Assembly: GCA_045579055.1 (NCBI GenBank)
Contig: JAZNLK010000136.1
Span: 1 to 64,000, forward strand
DNA length: 64,000 nt
Reading direction: 5' to 3'
From: SIG440 sp045579055
GTDB lineage: Bacteria; Bacillota; Clostridia; Monoglobales; Monoglobaceae
Part shown: in pieces, positions 33,845-41,927 of the stretch
How the letters are laid out: each line of letters begins with the position of its first letter
How positions within the stretch are numbered: position 1 is the stretch's first letter
The notes under the pieces: generated by a model
Database searches by the model: none
Told to the model about the DNA's origin: nothing
What the model saw: only the letters and a program-made list of their open reading frames with translations
Made by a program: the position numbers and the translations under genes

Positions 33845-36640
33845 ATGAAATGGACAAAAAAAGGCTTTGAAGAATTCCAAAAAGGCACATTGGGGAACGG
33901 TGGACAAAACATCTTTATCTCCGCCAAAGGTGTCCTTCAGAGAATCTTTAATTTTGACATAAACAGCGATGGTTTCCCTGATATTCCCATAACCAACAGT
34001 CACAGTATGAACGAAAGAACCAAAATCCATATTTATGACAGTCTGAGTCAGGAAGAACCGCTGGAATTACCTTCAAACGGCTCCTATGATGCAATATTTG
34101 CCGACCTGACCGGTGACGGAACCGAGGATTTGGTTGTTGCCTGCCAGCATAACGGCGTCAACAGCGACGTGTCGGCTGTTATATATTTCGGAAGTGAAAT
34201 AGGTCTTTCCGAAAAATACAAGCTTGAGCTTCGTGTTCCCAATTCCCTTGGTGTTGCTGCCGGGGATTTCTCCGGTTGCGGAAAGAAGTCCTTGGTGTTC
34301 ATCAGCAACGACAAGCTTCGTCTGTTCAATCAATGCGGCTACGGAATTGAAGCCTCAGGCTTTGAAGAGCTTGATATCAACGCCATTTCCCTTGCCGCAG
34401 GAGATTTGGACGGTGACGGTTATGACGATTTGTATGTTGTATACAAGGAAACAGGCTGCACAGCCGTATACTGGGGCGGTGAAGACGGAATAAACCCCCA
34501 GCGTAAAACGGATTTCGGCGTACAGACCATTTTCGGCGATGAACGTGCAAGTGCCACAACGGCAGGAAGAAAGTTCTTCCGTTGGCTTCCTTGGAAAAAC
34601 AGCATTGTCTTTGCAAAGGGCAAGAAAATGACCTTCAGACCCGAAGGGGATTATGCAGTTTTCGAAAGCTTCGGCAAAGACAGACAGCCAAAAGAAGAAA
34701 TCAGAATTTTATGCGAATATGAACATACCGAATCGGGTGATTGCCGTTATGAAGCCACATTCTCACGCAAAGGGGCTATGCACGCCGTTTCGGGAGATTT
34801 AAAAAACTGCGGTGACAGCGACATTGTAATTTCCGTCGCAAGCGACTTTGATACCATCGATAATTCAATCGTACTTTGGGAAAGCGAAGACTATTCCGAA
34901 GATGCGGCAACAAAGATTCCCATTCGTGCGGCAAGAATTTTGTCGGTTGGTTCAATGGAAGACGGTGGCAAAAACTATCTTTTTGTTGCTCAGTCAAGTG
35001 AGCTTCACAGATTAACCATAAAAACATCTGTTTTCTCTTTCAACGAAACAGGTGAATACAAGGAAGAACGTCAACTGACAGCCAACGAACCCGTAAAGGT
35101 TATGTCCGGAAGAACATATACCGATGGCAGATATCAGCTTGCGGTTGTAAACTTTGAGGGTGAAAGTCTTCTTGGCTTTGAAAATGTTTATGTTTTCCTT
35201 GGGGGCGAAGACGGCTATTTGCCCGAAAGACGCCTTGAATTCCCCGGCTGTGCGGCGGTTGACACAATCCCCTGTGATTTTAACGATGACGGCATCCCCG
35301 ATGTTCTCATTATAAACTGTGCAGAGAACGCACCCCATATGACTCCCGGCTCAGTTATCTACTGGAACAGTCCCAAGGGCTTTGACGTTGAAAACCGAAA
35401 GAACCACTTTTATTCCGAAACCTCCCACGGAGTTGCAGTTGGCGACTTCAGAAAGTGCGGATATCTGGATTTGGTTATGGGCGGCTTTTCTTGCCGTGAA
35501 ATAAAGATCTTTGAAGGCGGACCCAACGGCTATGATTTCGACAACCCGAAAATCCTGGTTCTTGGTCCCGACCCTGAAGAATATCTGAAAGAATTTATGG
35601 GAAAGCCCCGAATTGAAAAGGACTTAGAAATGGATCCCGACATTCGCCGGGAATTCGGTCAGGTTCGCTGGATGTTTGCGGCAGATTTCAACGGGGACGG
35701 CTGGCTCGATATTTTCGTTTCGGAAATCTGTGGAAAACGGTCATTCATATTCTGGGGTGGTCCTGAAGGCTTCAGCCGTGATAATTATCAGATTATTGCA
35801 ACAGACGGCATTGCATCAGCCAATGCCGCCGACCTCAACGGCAATGGTTATCTTGATTTAGTTCTGGCTTGTCACCAATCCGTCACCTATTCCCATCCTC
35901 AGGAACTGGGCAAGTTTGAAATATACTGGGGCGGCAAAGACGGCTATAAGGAAAACCGCAAGACACAGCTTTCGACACCTTGTTGCAATGCTTTAACAAT
36001 TCAGGATTTCAACGGGGACGGACGCCTTGACATATACGGCACAGCATACTCCAACGGAAGATGCCGCGACATCGACTCCTACCTCTACTTCCAGTCAGAG
36101 GACGGAATCTTCCATTCGGAAAACTATCAGAACATCTTCAATCATTCAGGCTGCGGATGCATGGCAGGAGACTTCAACGGTGACGGATATATGGATTTGG
36201 CTGTTGCATCCCACAAGGCATACGGCAACCACACCAACACATCATACATATTCTGGGGCGACAAGGATGGCATAAACGAAACACGCTACACCGAGCTTCC
36301 CTGCATCGGGCCTCACGGAATGTGCTCGGTTGACATCGGAAACATTATGGACAGAGGCGATTCCGAGTATTATTATTCCGAAGCCTATAAGTCAGAAAGC
36401 AAAGCTACAAAAGTCTGCTGGACAGCGGAAAACGGCAAGAAAACCTGGGTAAAAATTCAGTTCAGATGTGCGGATTCCATTGAAGCACTTGAAACTGCAA
36501 AGTGGTCTGAATCCTTTGATAACAATGCCGACATTTCCGCCCTGAATCTCCACGGCTACATCCAGTACAAGCTGGAGCTTGGTGCAACCTGCGGCACAGG
36601 CACACCAAGGGTAACAGAAGTAACGGTTGAGTTTGAGTAA
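33845..36640 (+). CDS. Cytoplasmic FG-GAP/VCBS repeat beta-propeller protein
   Basis: The start is the ATG at 33845 (MKWTKKGFEEF), nine bases after GGAG, giving 931 residues. At least eight calcium-loop motifs of the form D-x-N/D-x-D-G-x-x-D are seen (DINSDGFPD, DLDGDGYDD, DFNGDGWLD, DFNGDGRLD and others), plus degenerate ones such as DFSGCGKKS. Each is followed by the repeat sequence 'Y.WGG.DG', indicating one or two FG-GAP propellers. A ~70-residue beta domain ends the protein. FG-GAP proteins are normally exported, but no signal peptide or membrane segment is visible. It heads an operon with GH130, HAD and SIS genes, so it may bind or process a glycan inside the cell. No catalytic motif is recognised. 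Confidence 0.85.
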   Translation: MKWTKKGFEEFQKGTLGNGGQNIFISAKGVLQRIFNFDINSDGFPDIPITNSHSMNERTKIHIYDSLSQEEPLELPSNGSYDAIFADLTGDGTEDLVVACQHNGVNSDVSAVIYFGSEIGLSEKYKLELRVPNSLGVAAGDFSGCGKKSLVFISNDKLRLFNQCGYGIEASGFEELDINAISLAAGDLDGDGYDDLYVVYKETGCTAVYWGGEDGINPQRKTDFGVQTIFGDERASATTAGRKFFRWLPWKNSIVFAKGKKMTFRPEGDYAVFESFGKDRQPKEEIRILCEYEHTESGDCRYEATFSRKGAMHAVSGDLKNCGDSDIVISVASDFDTIDNSIVLWESEDYSEDAATKIPIRAARILSVGSMEDGGKNYLFVAQSSELHRLTIKTSVFSFNETGEYKEERQLTANEPVKVMSGRTYTDGRYQLAVVNFEGESLLGFENVYVFLGGEDGYLPERRLEFPGCAAVDTIPCDFNDDGIPDVLIINCAENAPHMTPGSVIYWNSPKGFDVENRKNHFYSETSHGVAVGDFRKCGYLDLVMGGFSCREIKIFEGGPNGYDFDNPKILVLGPDPEEYLKEFMGKPRIEKDLEMDPDIRREFGQVRWMFAADFNGDGWLDIFVSEICGKRSFIFWGGPEGFSRDNYQIIATDGIASANAADLNGNGYLDLVLACHQSVTYSHPQELGKFEIYWGGKDGYKENRKTQLSTPCCNALTIQDFNGDGRLDIYGTAYSNGRCRDIDSYLYFQSEDGIFHSENYQNIFNHSGCGCMAGDFNGDGYMDLAVASHKAYGNHTNTSYIFWGDKDGINETRYTELPCIGPHGMCSVDIGNIMDRGDSEYYYSEAYKSESKATKVCWTAENGKKTWVKIQFRCADSIEALETAKWSESFDNNADISALNLHGYIQYKLELGATCGTGTPRVTEVTVEFE

Positions 36641-36847
36641 GAAAGCTTATACAAAGCATAGCTTATCGTCAACGCAGGTTGCACCAAAATGAATCAGGGT
36701 TCCCACAAAAGCAGAGCTTTTGCGGGAAGAGGAGCAACCAAGCGAAAAAAGGTTGGCTTGTTTTGCAAGCCGAGCTTAAAAGCGAAAGTTGCGACGAGCG
36801 GTTGCGGCACTCCAAGGGTAACAGAAGTAACAGTTGAATTTCAATAA
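36588..36847 (+). repeat. Duplicated gene end flanking a structured ~160-bp insert
   Basis: The last ~50 bp of the FG-GAP gene (36588-36640) recur with changes at 36799-36847, again ending in TAA and still reading 'PRVTEVTVEF'. The DNA between has nested pairing: GGTTGC (36676-36681) with GCAACC (36733-36738) around CAAAAGC-AGA-GCTTTTG, then a GGCTTG/CAAGCC hairpin. It looks like an insertion with a duplicated flank, or a small structured element. It fills most of the gap before GH130. Confidence 0.7.
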
Positions 36848-36867
36848 TAACAAAGGAGCACATAAAA

Positions 36868-38046
36868 ATGAGTAGAGAATATTTTGAAAACAGAATCAAA
36901 GAAGTAACCAAAAACCACCAAGATGTTATCTCAAGAAAGAACACTCCCAAATTCAGTATCAACGGCGTGTTCAACAGATACAAGTATCCTGCACTTATGC
37001 GCGAGGATATTCCCCTTAACTGGAGATTTGATTATTCATACGAAAGAAATCCCCAATTTCTGGAACGTATTCGCGTGAATGCCATTATGAACGCAGGTGC
37101 AATCTATCACGAAGGCAAGTATCTTTTGGTTGCACGTGTTGAAGGCAACGACCGAAAATCATATTTTGCCGTGGCTGAAAGTGATAACGGTGTTGACGGA
37201 TTCAAGTTCCGCGAAAAGCCCATCACAATCCCCAAGGTTTCGGAAATTGACACAAATGTGTATGATATGCGTCTCACAAAGCACGAGGACGGCTGGATTT
37301 ACGGTCTGTTCTGCAGCGAGAGAAAGGATTTCTCGGTTGACGACACATCTTCTGCCGTTGCAAAATGCGGCATCGTAAGAACCAAGGATTTTGACAGTTG
37401 GGAAAGACTTCCCGACCTCGTTTCTCCCAATCAGCAAAGAAATGTATGCGTTCATCCCGAATTTGTTGACGGCAAATATATGCTCTACACAAGACCGTCA
37501 GACGGCTTTATTGATGTGGGAAGCGGCGGCGGTATCGGCGTTGCATTTGTTGACAGTATGGAAAATGCCGTAATTACCGAAGAAAAGATTATTGATGCAA
37601 GAATTTATCATACCGTAAAGGAAGTCAAAAACGGTGCAGGAGCTCCTCCCATCAAGACAAAAGAAGGCTGGCTTCACGTGGCACACGGTGTAAGAAACCA
37701 CGCAACAGGTCTCAGATACGTTCTCTATTGCTTTATGACATCGCTTGACGACCCCACAAAGGTTATTTATCAGCCTGGAGGATACTTCCTTGCCCCCAAG
37801 GGTGCAGAGCGTGACGGTGACGTTTCAGGCTGCGTATTTTCAAATGGTTTGATTGTTGACCCTGATGACAATATGTTTATTTACTATGCATCGGCAGACA
37901 CAAGACTTCAGGTTGTCTCAACAACGGTTGACAAGATGGTGGATTACTGCAAGAACACCCCCGAAGACGGATACACAACCCACACAAGCGTTGAAAACAT
38001 CTGCAACCTGATTGATGCAAACAAAGACTACTACAAAGAGGACTAG
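36868..38046 (+). CDS. GH130 beta-mannoside phosphorylase
   Basis: The product has 392 residues, and AAGGAG precedes the ATG. The sequence follows GH130 subfamily 1, the 4-O-beta-mannosyl-glucose phosphorylase type, with 'NAIMNAGAIYH', 'VARVEGNDRKSYF' and Asp133 in VYDMRLTKHE as the likely catalytic acid. Phosphate-binding Arg, His and Lys residues are expected later. The enzyme would release alpha-mannose 1-phosphate by phosphorolysis in the cytoplasm. No mannanase or cellobiose 2-epimerase is nearby, so the exact acceptor is open. The next gene starts 4 bp after its TAG stop. Confidence 0.9.
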   Translation: MSREYFENRIKEVTKNHQDVISRKNTPKFSINGVFNRYKYPALMREDIPLNWRFDYSYERNPQFLERIRVNAIMNAGAIYHEGKYLLVARVEGNDRKSYFAVAESDNGVDGFKFREKPITIPKVSEIDTNVYDMRLTKHEDGWIYGLFCSERKDFSVDDTSSAVAKCGIVRTKDFDSWERLPDLVSPNQQRNVCVHPEFVDGKYMLYTRPSDGFIDVGSGGGIGVAFVDSMENAVITEEKIIDARIYHTVKEVKNGAGAPPIKTKEGWLHVAHGVRNHATGLRYVLYCFMTSLDDPTKVIYQPGGYFLAPKGAERDGDVSGCVFSNGLIVDPDDNMFIYYASADTRLQVVSTTVDKMVDYCKNTPEDGYTTHTSVENICNLIDANKDYYKED

Positions 38047-38050
38047 AATT

Positions 38051-39004
38051 ATGCTTAAAGCACACAATACCAAATCCGAAATTATTATAAACAGCTTTGA
38101 CGATATGGAAATCACCTACGCCTTCCACGATATTGACGGAACACACTCGCTGATTCGTGAATGGCCGCCGGTTATGAGCATCTGCCTTTATGATGTTATT
38201 GCAAACGGCGTCCCCGAAGACTTTGACAGCAAGGAAAACGAAAAAAGGCTCATTGAGGAATGCGGCAGCAAGGCTTTGCCCGAAACCGACAGATTTTGCA
38301 TAGAATCCGCAGGACTTTCGGCACTTACCCAGATGGAATGGGCAATCCGCCGTGCCGTTGAGGAAGGAACAGTTAAAATCAACTGCGATATGGCAACCAA
38401 CTCCGAGATTATACAGCGAATTTGGAACGGTGAGGAGATATTTGACGACCTTCCCGAAACAGAGGAAATGAACAAAATGCTTGAAGAAAAAACTCCAAGA
38501 CTATTCAAGCTCTATGAGGCTGTGCTCAACGGCTACTGCCGCGACAAAAACCTTGAAAAGGCAAAAAAAGACCCCAAAAGCTTCCAGGTTCCCGGCTCGG
38601 TTGAGTTTATGAAGTTTCTCAAGGATAACGGTGTGAAAAACTACTTTGTTACCGGTGCTGTTGTGGAAAAGGGCATGGGTATGCACGAAGAAGTGGAAGG
38701 TCTTGGCTACAAAATCGGTGAAGGTGAGCTTGTTGAGGACATCTTGGGCTCAACCTGGACCGAAAAGATGCCCAAGGAAATGGTTATGGAAAAACTCCGC
38801 AAGGATTTGAACATTGAGGGCAAAAACGTCCTTGTTGTAGGCGACGGCAGAGCTGAAATTCTTGCAGGTGCAGAAATGGGTGCTCTTGTTATCAGCAGAC
38901 TTCCAAAGGCGGCAGAATATCAACGCAAGCTTCACAACGACCTTGGTGCACACATCATTGTGGAAGATTATTTGAGCGAAGAATTATTTAAAATCTTCAA
39001 GTGA
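38051..39004 (+). CDS. HAD-superfamily phosphatase or phosphomutase
   Basis: The start is the ATG at 38051 (MLKAHNTKSE), with GAGG upstream, giving 317 residues. HAD motif I is FHDIDGTHS (Asp nucleophile and Asp+2), motif II is YFVTGA, and the acidic motif is VVGDGRAEILAGAEMGA. About 150 residues sit between motifs I and II, forming a large helical cap. It lies 4 bp after GH130 and 7 bp before the SIS gene. A role in handling mannose 1-phosphate or another sugar phosphate from the phosphorylase is likely (inference). A beta-phosphoglucomutase-like activity is possible. Confidence 0.8.
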   Translation: MLKAHNTKSEIIINSFDDMEITYAFHDIDGTHSLIREWPPVMSICLYDVIANGVPEDFDSKENEKRLIEECGSKALPETDRFCIESAGLSALTQMEWAIRRAVEEGTVKINCDMATNSEIIQRIWNGEEIFDDLPETEEMNKMLEEKTPRLFKLYEAVLNGYCRDKNLEKAKKDPKSFQVPGSVEFMKFLKDNGVKNYFVTGAVVEKGMGMHEEVEGLGYKIGEGELVEDILGSTWTEKMPKEMVMEKLRKDLNIEGKNVLVVGDGRAEILAGAEMGALVISRLPKAAEYQRKLHNDLGAHIIVEDYLSEELFKIFK

Positions 39005-39011
39005 GGTAATT

Positions 39012-39608
39012 ATGTTAAACGAACTCTTGATGCGTTATCCCGTTCTGGATAAATGTAAAGAAGAAATAGAAAATGCTTTAAAACTGATTATTGATACATA
39101 CAAAAACGGTGGCAAGGTGCTTGTTTGCGGAAACGGCGGCAGCGCTGCAGACAGCGAGCATATTGTGGGTGAACTGATGAAGGGCTTTATGCTTAAACGA
39201 GAAGTCAGGGACGAGAGGATTCCCGAAGATTTGAGAAAGAATCTTCAAGGTGCTCTGCCTGCAATTTCTCTACCCAGCCAGAGTGCAATACTTTCGGCAT
39301 TCATAAACGATGTTGAGCCTGATATGATGTATGCACAGCTGGTTTACGGATATGCAACCGAAAACGACCTACTCATCTGCCTTTCAACGTCGGGCAATTC
39401 AAAAAACTGCGTAAATGCGGCACAGGTTGCAAAATCCGTCGGTTCAAAGGTATTGTCCCTCACAGGGCAAAACAAAAGTAAGCTGTCTGATATTTCAGAT
39501 TGCACAGTAAGGGTTCCCGAAACCGAAACCTTCAAGGTTCAGGAATATCACCTGCCGATTTATCATTACCTTTGTGCAATGACGGAAAAGTATTTTTTCG
39601 ATAGATAA
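39012..39608 (+). CDS. SIS-domain sugar-phosphate isomerase, GmhA-like
   Basis: The product has 198 residues, and GAGGTAATT precedes the ATG. It has one SIS domain with the GmhA-type phosphate loop 'VCGNGGSAADSEHIVGEL' and the second loop 'CLSTSGNSKNC'. GmhA converts sedoheptulose 7-phosphate to a heptose 7-phosphate. A ~25-residue insertion after the first loop ('EVRDERIPEDLRKNLQG') sets this subgroup apart, so another ketose/aldose phosphate may be the substrate. It is the last gene of the GH130 operon, followed by a terminator. No other heptose-pathway genes are present. Confidence 0.82.
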   Translation: MLNELLMRYPVLDKCKEEIENALKLIIDTYKNGGKVLVCGNGGSAADSEHIVGELMKGFMLKREVRDERIPEDLRKNLQGALPAISLPSQSAILSAFINDVEPDMMYAQLVYGYATENDLLICLSTSGNSKNCVNAAQVAKSVGSKVLSLTGQNKSKLSDISDCTVRVPETETFKVQEYHLPIYHYLCAMTEKYFFDR

Positions 39609-39646
39609 ACAGACTAAGGGGGTTGCAGACTTTGTATACAAACTAT

Positions 39647-39709
39647 CACCCTGAGCATGCCGAAGGGACTTGAAGTCACATGGGCTTCTTCACTGCGTTC
39701 AGAATGACA
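39647..39709. repeat. Dispersed GTCATTCTGA-type intergenic repeat, copy 1
   Basis: The plus strand has CACCCTGAGC then CCGAAGGGAC, followed by GGCTTCTTCACTGCG and TTCAGAATGAC. The sequence resembles copy 2 at 63618-63703. I recall similar stretches between genes in many bacteria, but this is unverified here. Confidence 0.5.
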
Positions 39710-39720
39710 AATAGGGTAGA

Positions 39721-39754
39721 AAAAAACCTTGCAACGTATGGTGCAAGGTTTTTT
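39721..39754. terminator. Bidirectional terminator
   Basis: AAAAAACCTTGCA and TGCAAGGTTTTTT form a perfect 13-bp stem with an 8-base loop. It lies between the converging SIS gene and DUF4965-type gene and has T runs on both strands. Confidence 0.92.
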
Positions 39755-39758
39755 CATT

Positions 39759-41669
39759 TTATTTATCCAACAAGTTGATAAACAGTCCGCCCACAACCGA
39801 ACGGCAGAACATTGCACGCAAATATGCGGTTTTTGTTTCGTACCAGTCCGCAAGGGGAACGCGATCCGTGGTTTCATTTATCATATTCACGATGCTTTCA
39901 CATATCATATCAAAATATTCTTTGTCATCATAAATCCTTGTTGACCACATTTCCCAGTCAATCTTGGTGTAGTCCTTTCTGGAATCCAGCGGAACACCGT
40001 AACGGTTGAACTTAGTTTTGTAAAGCTCAACTTCACGTTTCTTCACATCTTCCGAGAAGAGATTGAACCCAAGAAGGTTATCCCAAACCATATTATACTT
40101 GAGGCTCCATGTGTCAGGCTGGTCAAAGGTAAGACGAGTTGCAGAATCGTTCTTTGCATCCTCTTCCCACTTCTTTGCATATTCCTTTGCAATCTTCATA
40201 TAGGATTCATCACCCGACAAAAGAGAATACGATGCAATTCCCATAATTGCCTTTACGCTCAGATTACAATTGTGGGGGAAGTGACCTGCAAAGTCGTCGG
40301 TACAAAGCTGATTTTCAGGGTTATATCCGTTTTCAACAAGATAGTCCGCCCACTTTTTCATAAGTGGTGCCGCTTCTTCAAAAAGCTCCTTGTTGCCGCC
40401 TGAATATTTCATCACAGCCGCAAGACAAACGAGCATATTCCCCGCTTCCTCAACGGGCATATGGAGAAGTCCGAAAGCATTTCCGTAGACCTGACCGTTT
40501 GCCTTTGGATACTGTCCCACATCATGAGGAGTGAAATCACTTGTCCACTCGTCTGAAAGGGCGTATTTTATTATAGGTCTCAGCATTCCCAGAACAAGTT
40601 CGGGGTTATATTTCAGGAACAACGGAATTGAAGGATATGTCACGTCCATTGTTCCGATGCAACCGTTTGAGTCGTTCTCCTTTGAGAAGAACAGCAGATT
40701 TCCGTCCTCATCCTCAACAAGCTTGTGTGCGGCAATTGCCTGACGGTATGCGATGGTCAGAATGTTGCGGTAGTTTTCGCCGCCAACCTTTTCTGCCTCA
40801 GCCATAAGCTCACCGTCAAATTTGTCACAAAGAGCCTTGATTTCGTCATATTCCGAAACAGCCGCCCTTGCCATTTCCTCAAAGCTTCCGAAAAACTTTG
40901 TGTAATACTCATCAAGAGGTTTATGGAAATATTCAATGGGATGAATTTCGTCATATGCAAGGGTTATAACTCCCGAAAGCTCGTTTCCGCAAATCTCCTT
41001 TTCAACCGCTACGTATGGCATATCAAGATATGCGTTGTATGCCTGATTCATAGGCACAGGGAACACTTTGTCAAGATATTTCGTTCGTTTCAAGATTGCC
41101 GGAAACGCATCCTTGTCGCAAAGATGCAGATATCCCCAGTCAATGACCGCATTGTCTCCGGTTTCTGAAAGAGGTTCCTGCTTTGTGTTTCCACAACAAA
41201 CGGAATAACCGGTCTTTTTGAATTCCACTTCCCGACAACCGTTGTTGACACAGCCTCTTGAGTTGATACCAAAAACAAATCTGAGCCGTTTTCCTTCAAT
41301 TGTCGTCTTTCGTTCAATCTTGTATCTCACATAGCTGACCGGTCGTGTCATAATGTCAAGTCTGTCAAGCAAAAGAGGAGTTGTGAACTCAAGCTCGGCT
41401 TTCACAAAGTCATCTTCGAACTTATACAAGGAGCTGAGAGGTGTAACCGTCAAACCGGTCTGATAAACCCTCTTTCTTGTTTGCATAAACTCCTGATTTG
41501 TGCCAACCATAGCATAGAACATCTCATCAATTAAAACCCCCGCCATAATGGGTATGGGTTTTTGCGACCAATGGGTGGTGGGACGGTCGCAAAGACAATC
41601 CGCCCCTGACCACACCGAGAAAAATGGGTCAACTGTTATAAGTGGAACTGATGTAGGTCTGAATTTCAT
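39759..41669 (-). CDS. DUF5127/DUF4965/DUF1793 protein, glutaminase-like or glycan-active
   Basis: The product has 636 residues, with GGAG before the ATG. The N-terminus ('RPTSVPLITVDPFFSVWSG') and the long helical C-terminal half ('GNMLVCLAAVMKYSGG', 'CNLSVKAIMGIASY', 'TRLTFDQPDTWSLKYNMVWD') match proteins annotated as GtaA-type glutaminases. Their C-terminal part is a six-hairpin toroid as in many glycoside hydrolases. There is no signal peptide, whereas many relatives are exported. In this glycan-rich setting a hydrolase role is at least as plausible as glutaminase activity. It is a single-gene unit. Confidence 0.82.
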   Translation of the reverse strand: MKFRPTSVPLITVDPFFSVWSGADCLCDRPTTHWSQKPIPIMAGVLIDEMFYAMVGTNQEFMQTRKRVYQTGLTVTPLSSLYKFEDDFVKAELEFTTPLLLDRLDIMTRPVSYVRYKIERKTTIEGKRLRFVFGINSRGCVNNGCREVEFKKTGYSVCCGNTKQEPLSETGDNAVIDWGYLHLCDKDAFPAILKRTKYLDKVFPVPMNQAYNAYLDMPYVAVEKEICGNELSGVITLAYDEIHPIEYFHKPLDEYYTKFFGSFEEMARAAVSEYDEIKALCDKFDGELMAEAEKVGGENYRNILTIAYRQAIAAHKLVEDEDGNLLFFSKENDSNGCIGTMDVTYPSIPLFLKYNPELVLGMLRPIIKYALSDEWTSDFTPHDVGQYPKANGQVYGNAFGLLHMPVEEAGNMLVCLAAVMKYSGGNKELFEEAAPLMKKWADYLVENGYNPENQLCTDDFAGHFPHNCNLSVKAIMGIASYSLLSGDESYMKIAKEYAKKWEEDAKNDSATRLTFDQPDTWSLKYNMVWDNLLGFNLFSEDVKKREVELYKTKFNRYGVPLDSRKDYTKIDWEMWSTRIYDDKEYFDMICESIVNMINETTDRVPLADWYETKTAYLRAMFCRSVVGGLFINLLDK

Positions 41670-41787
41670 ATAATTTCTCCATTTTAAAAAATTTCATTAA
41701 TAATACATTTACAAAAATTTGAAAGATAAATCTCAACCGGCTTTTTACACTTTTCCTGCCGAAAACTCCTTTTTTTATGGCTTTATC

Positions 41788-41843
41788 AAAAAGAGACCAA
41801 GGGATTGTACTTGCAAAGTACAATCCCCCACCGGCTCTGCCGG
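41788..41843 (-). terminator. Terminator of the surface-protein operon, with a second hairpin
   Basis: GGGATTGTACTT and AAGTACAATCCC (41801-41827) form a perfect 12-bp stem with a 3-base loop. TTGGTCTCTTTTT follows on the minus strand. A second stem, CCGGC-TCT-GCCGG (41831-41843), lies next to it, nearer the operon. Confidence 0.75.
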
Positions 41844-41927
41844 ATTCCTTTTTTCCGGAAAGATCCTTTGAAATTACCCGTAGCTTTTCATTTTAAACTC
41901 TAAAGTCACAGTTCAACAAAAACTGCA

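Noticed and set aside
39759..41669. Firm annotation as glutaminase
   Set aside because: The name comes from a few characterised relatives. The six-hairpin fold is shared with glycoside hydrolases, and no glutaminase-specific residues could be verified.
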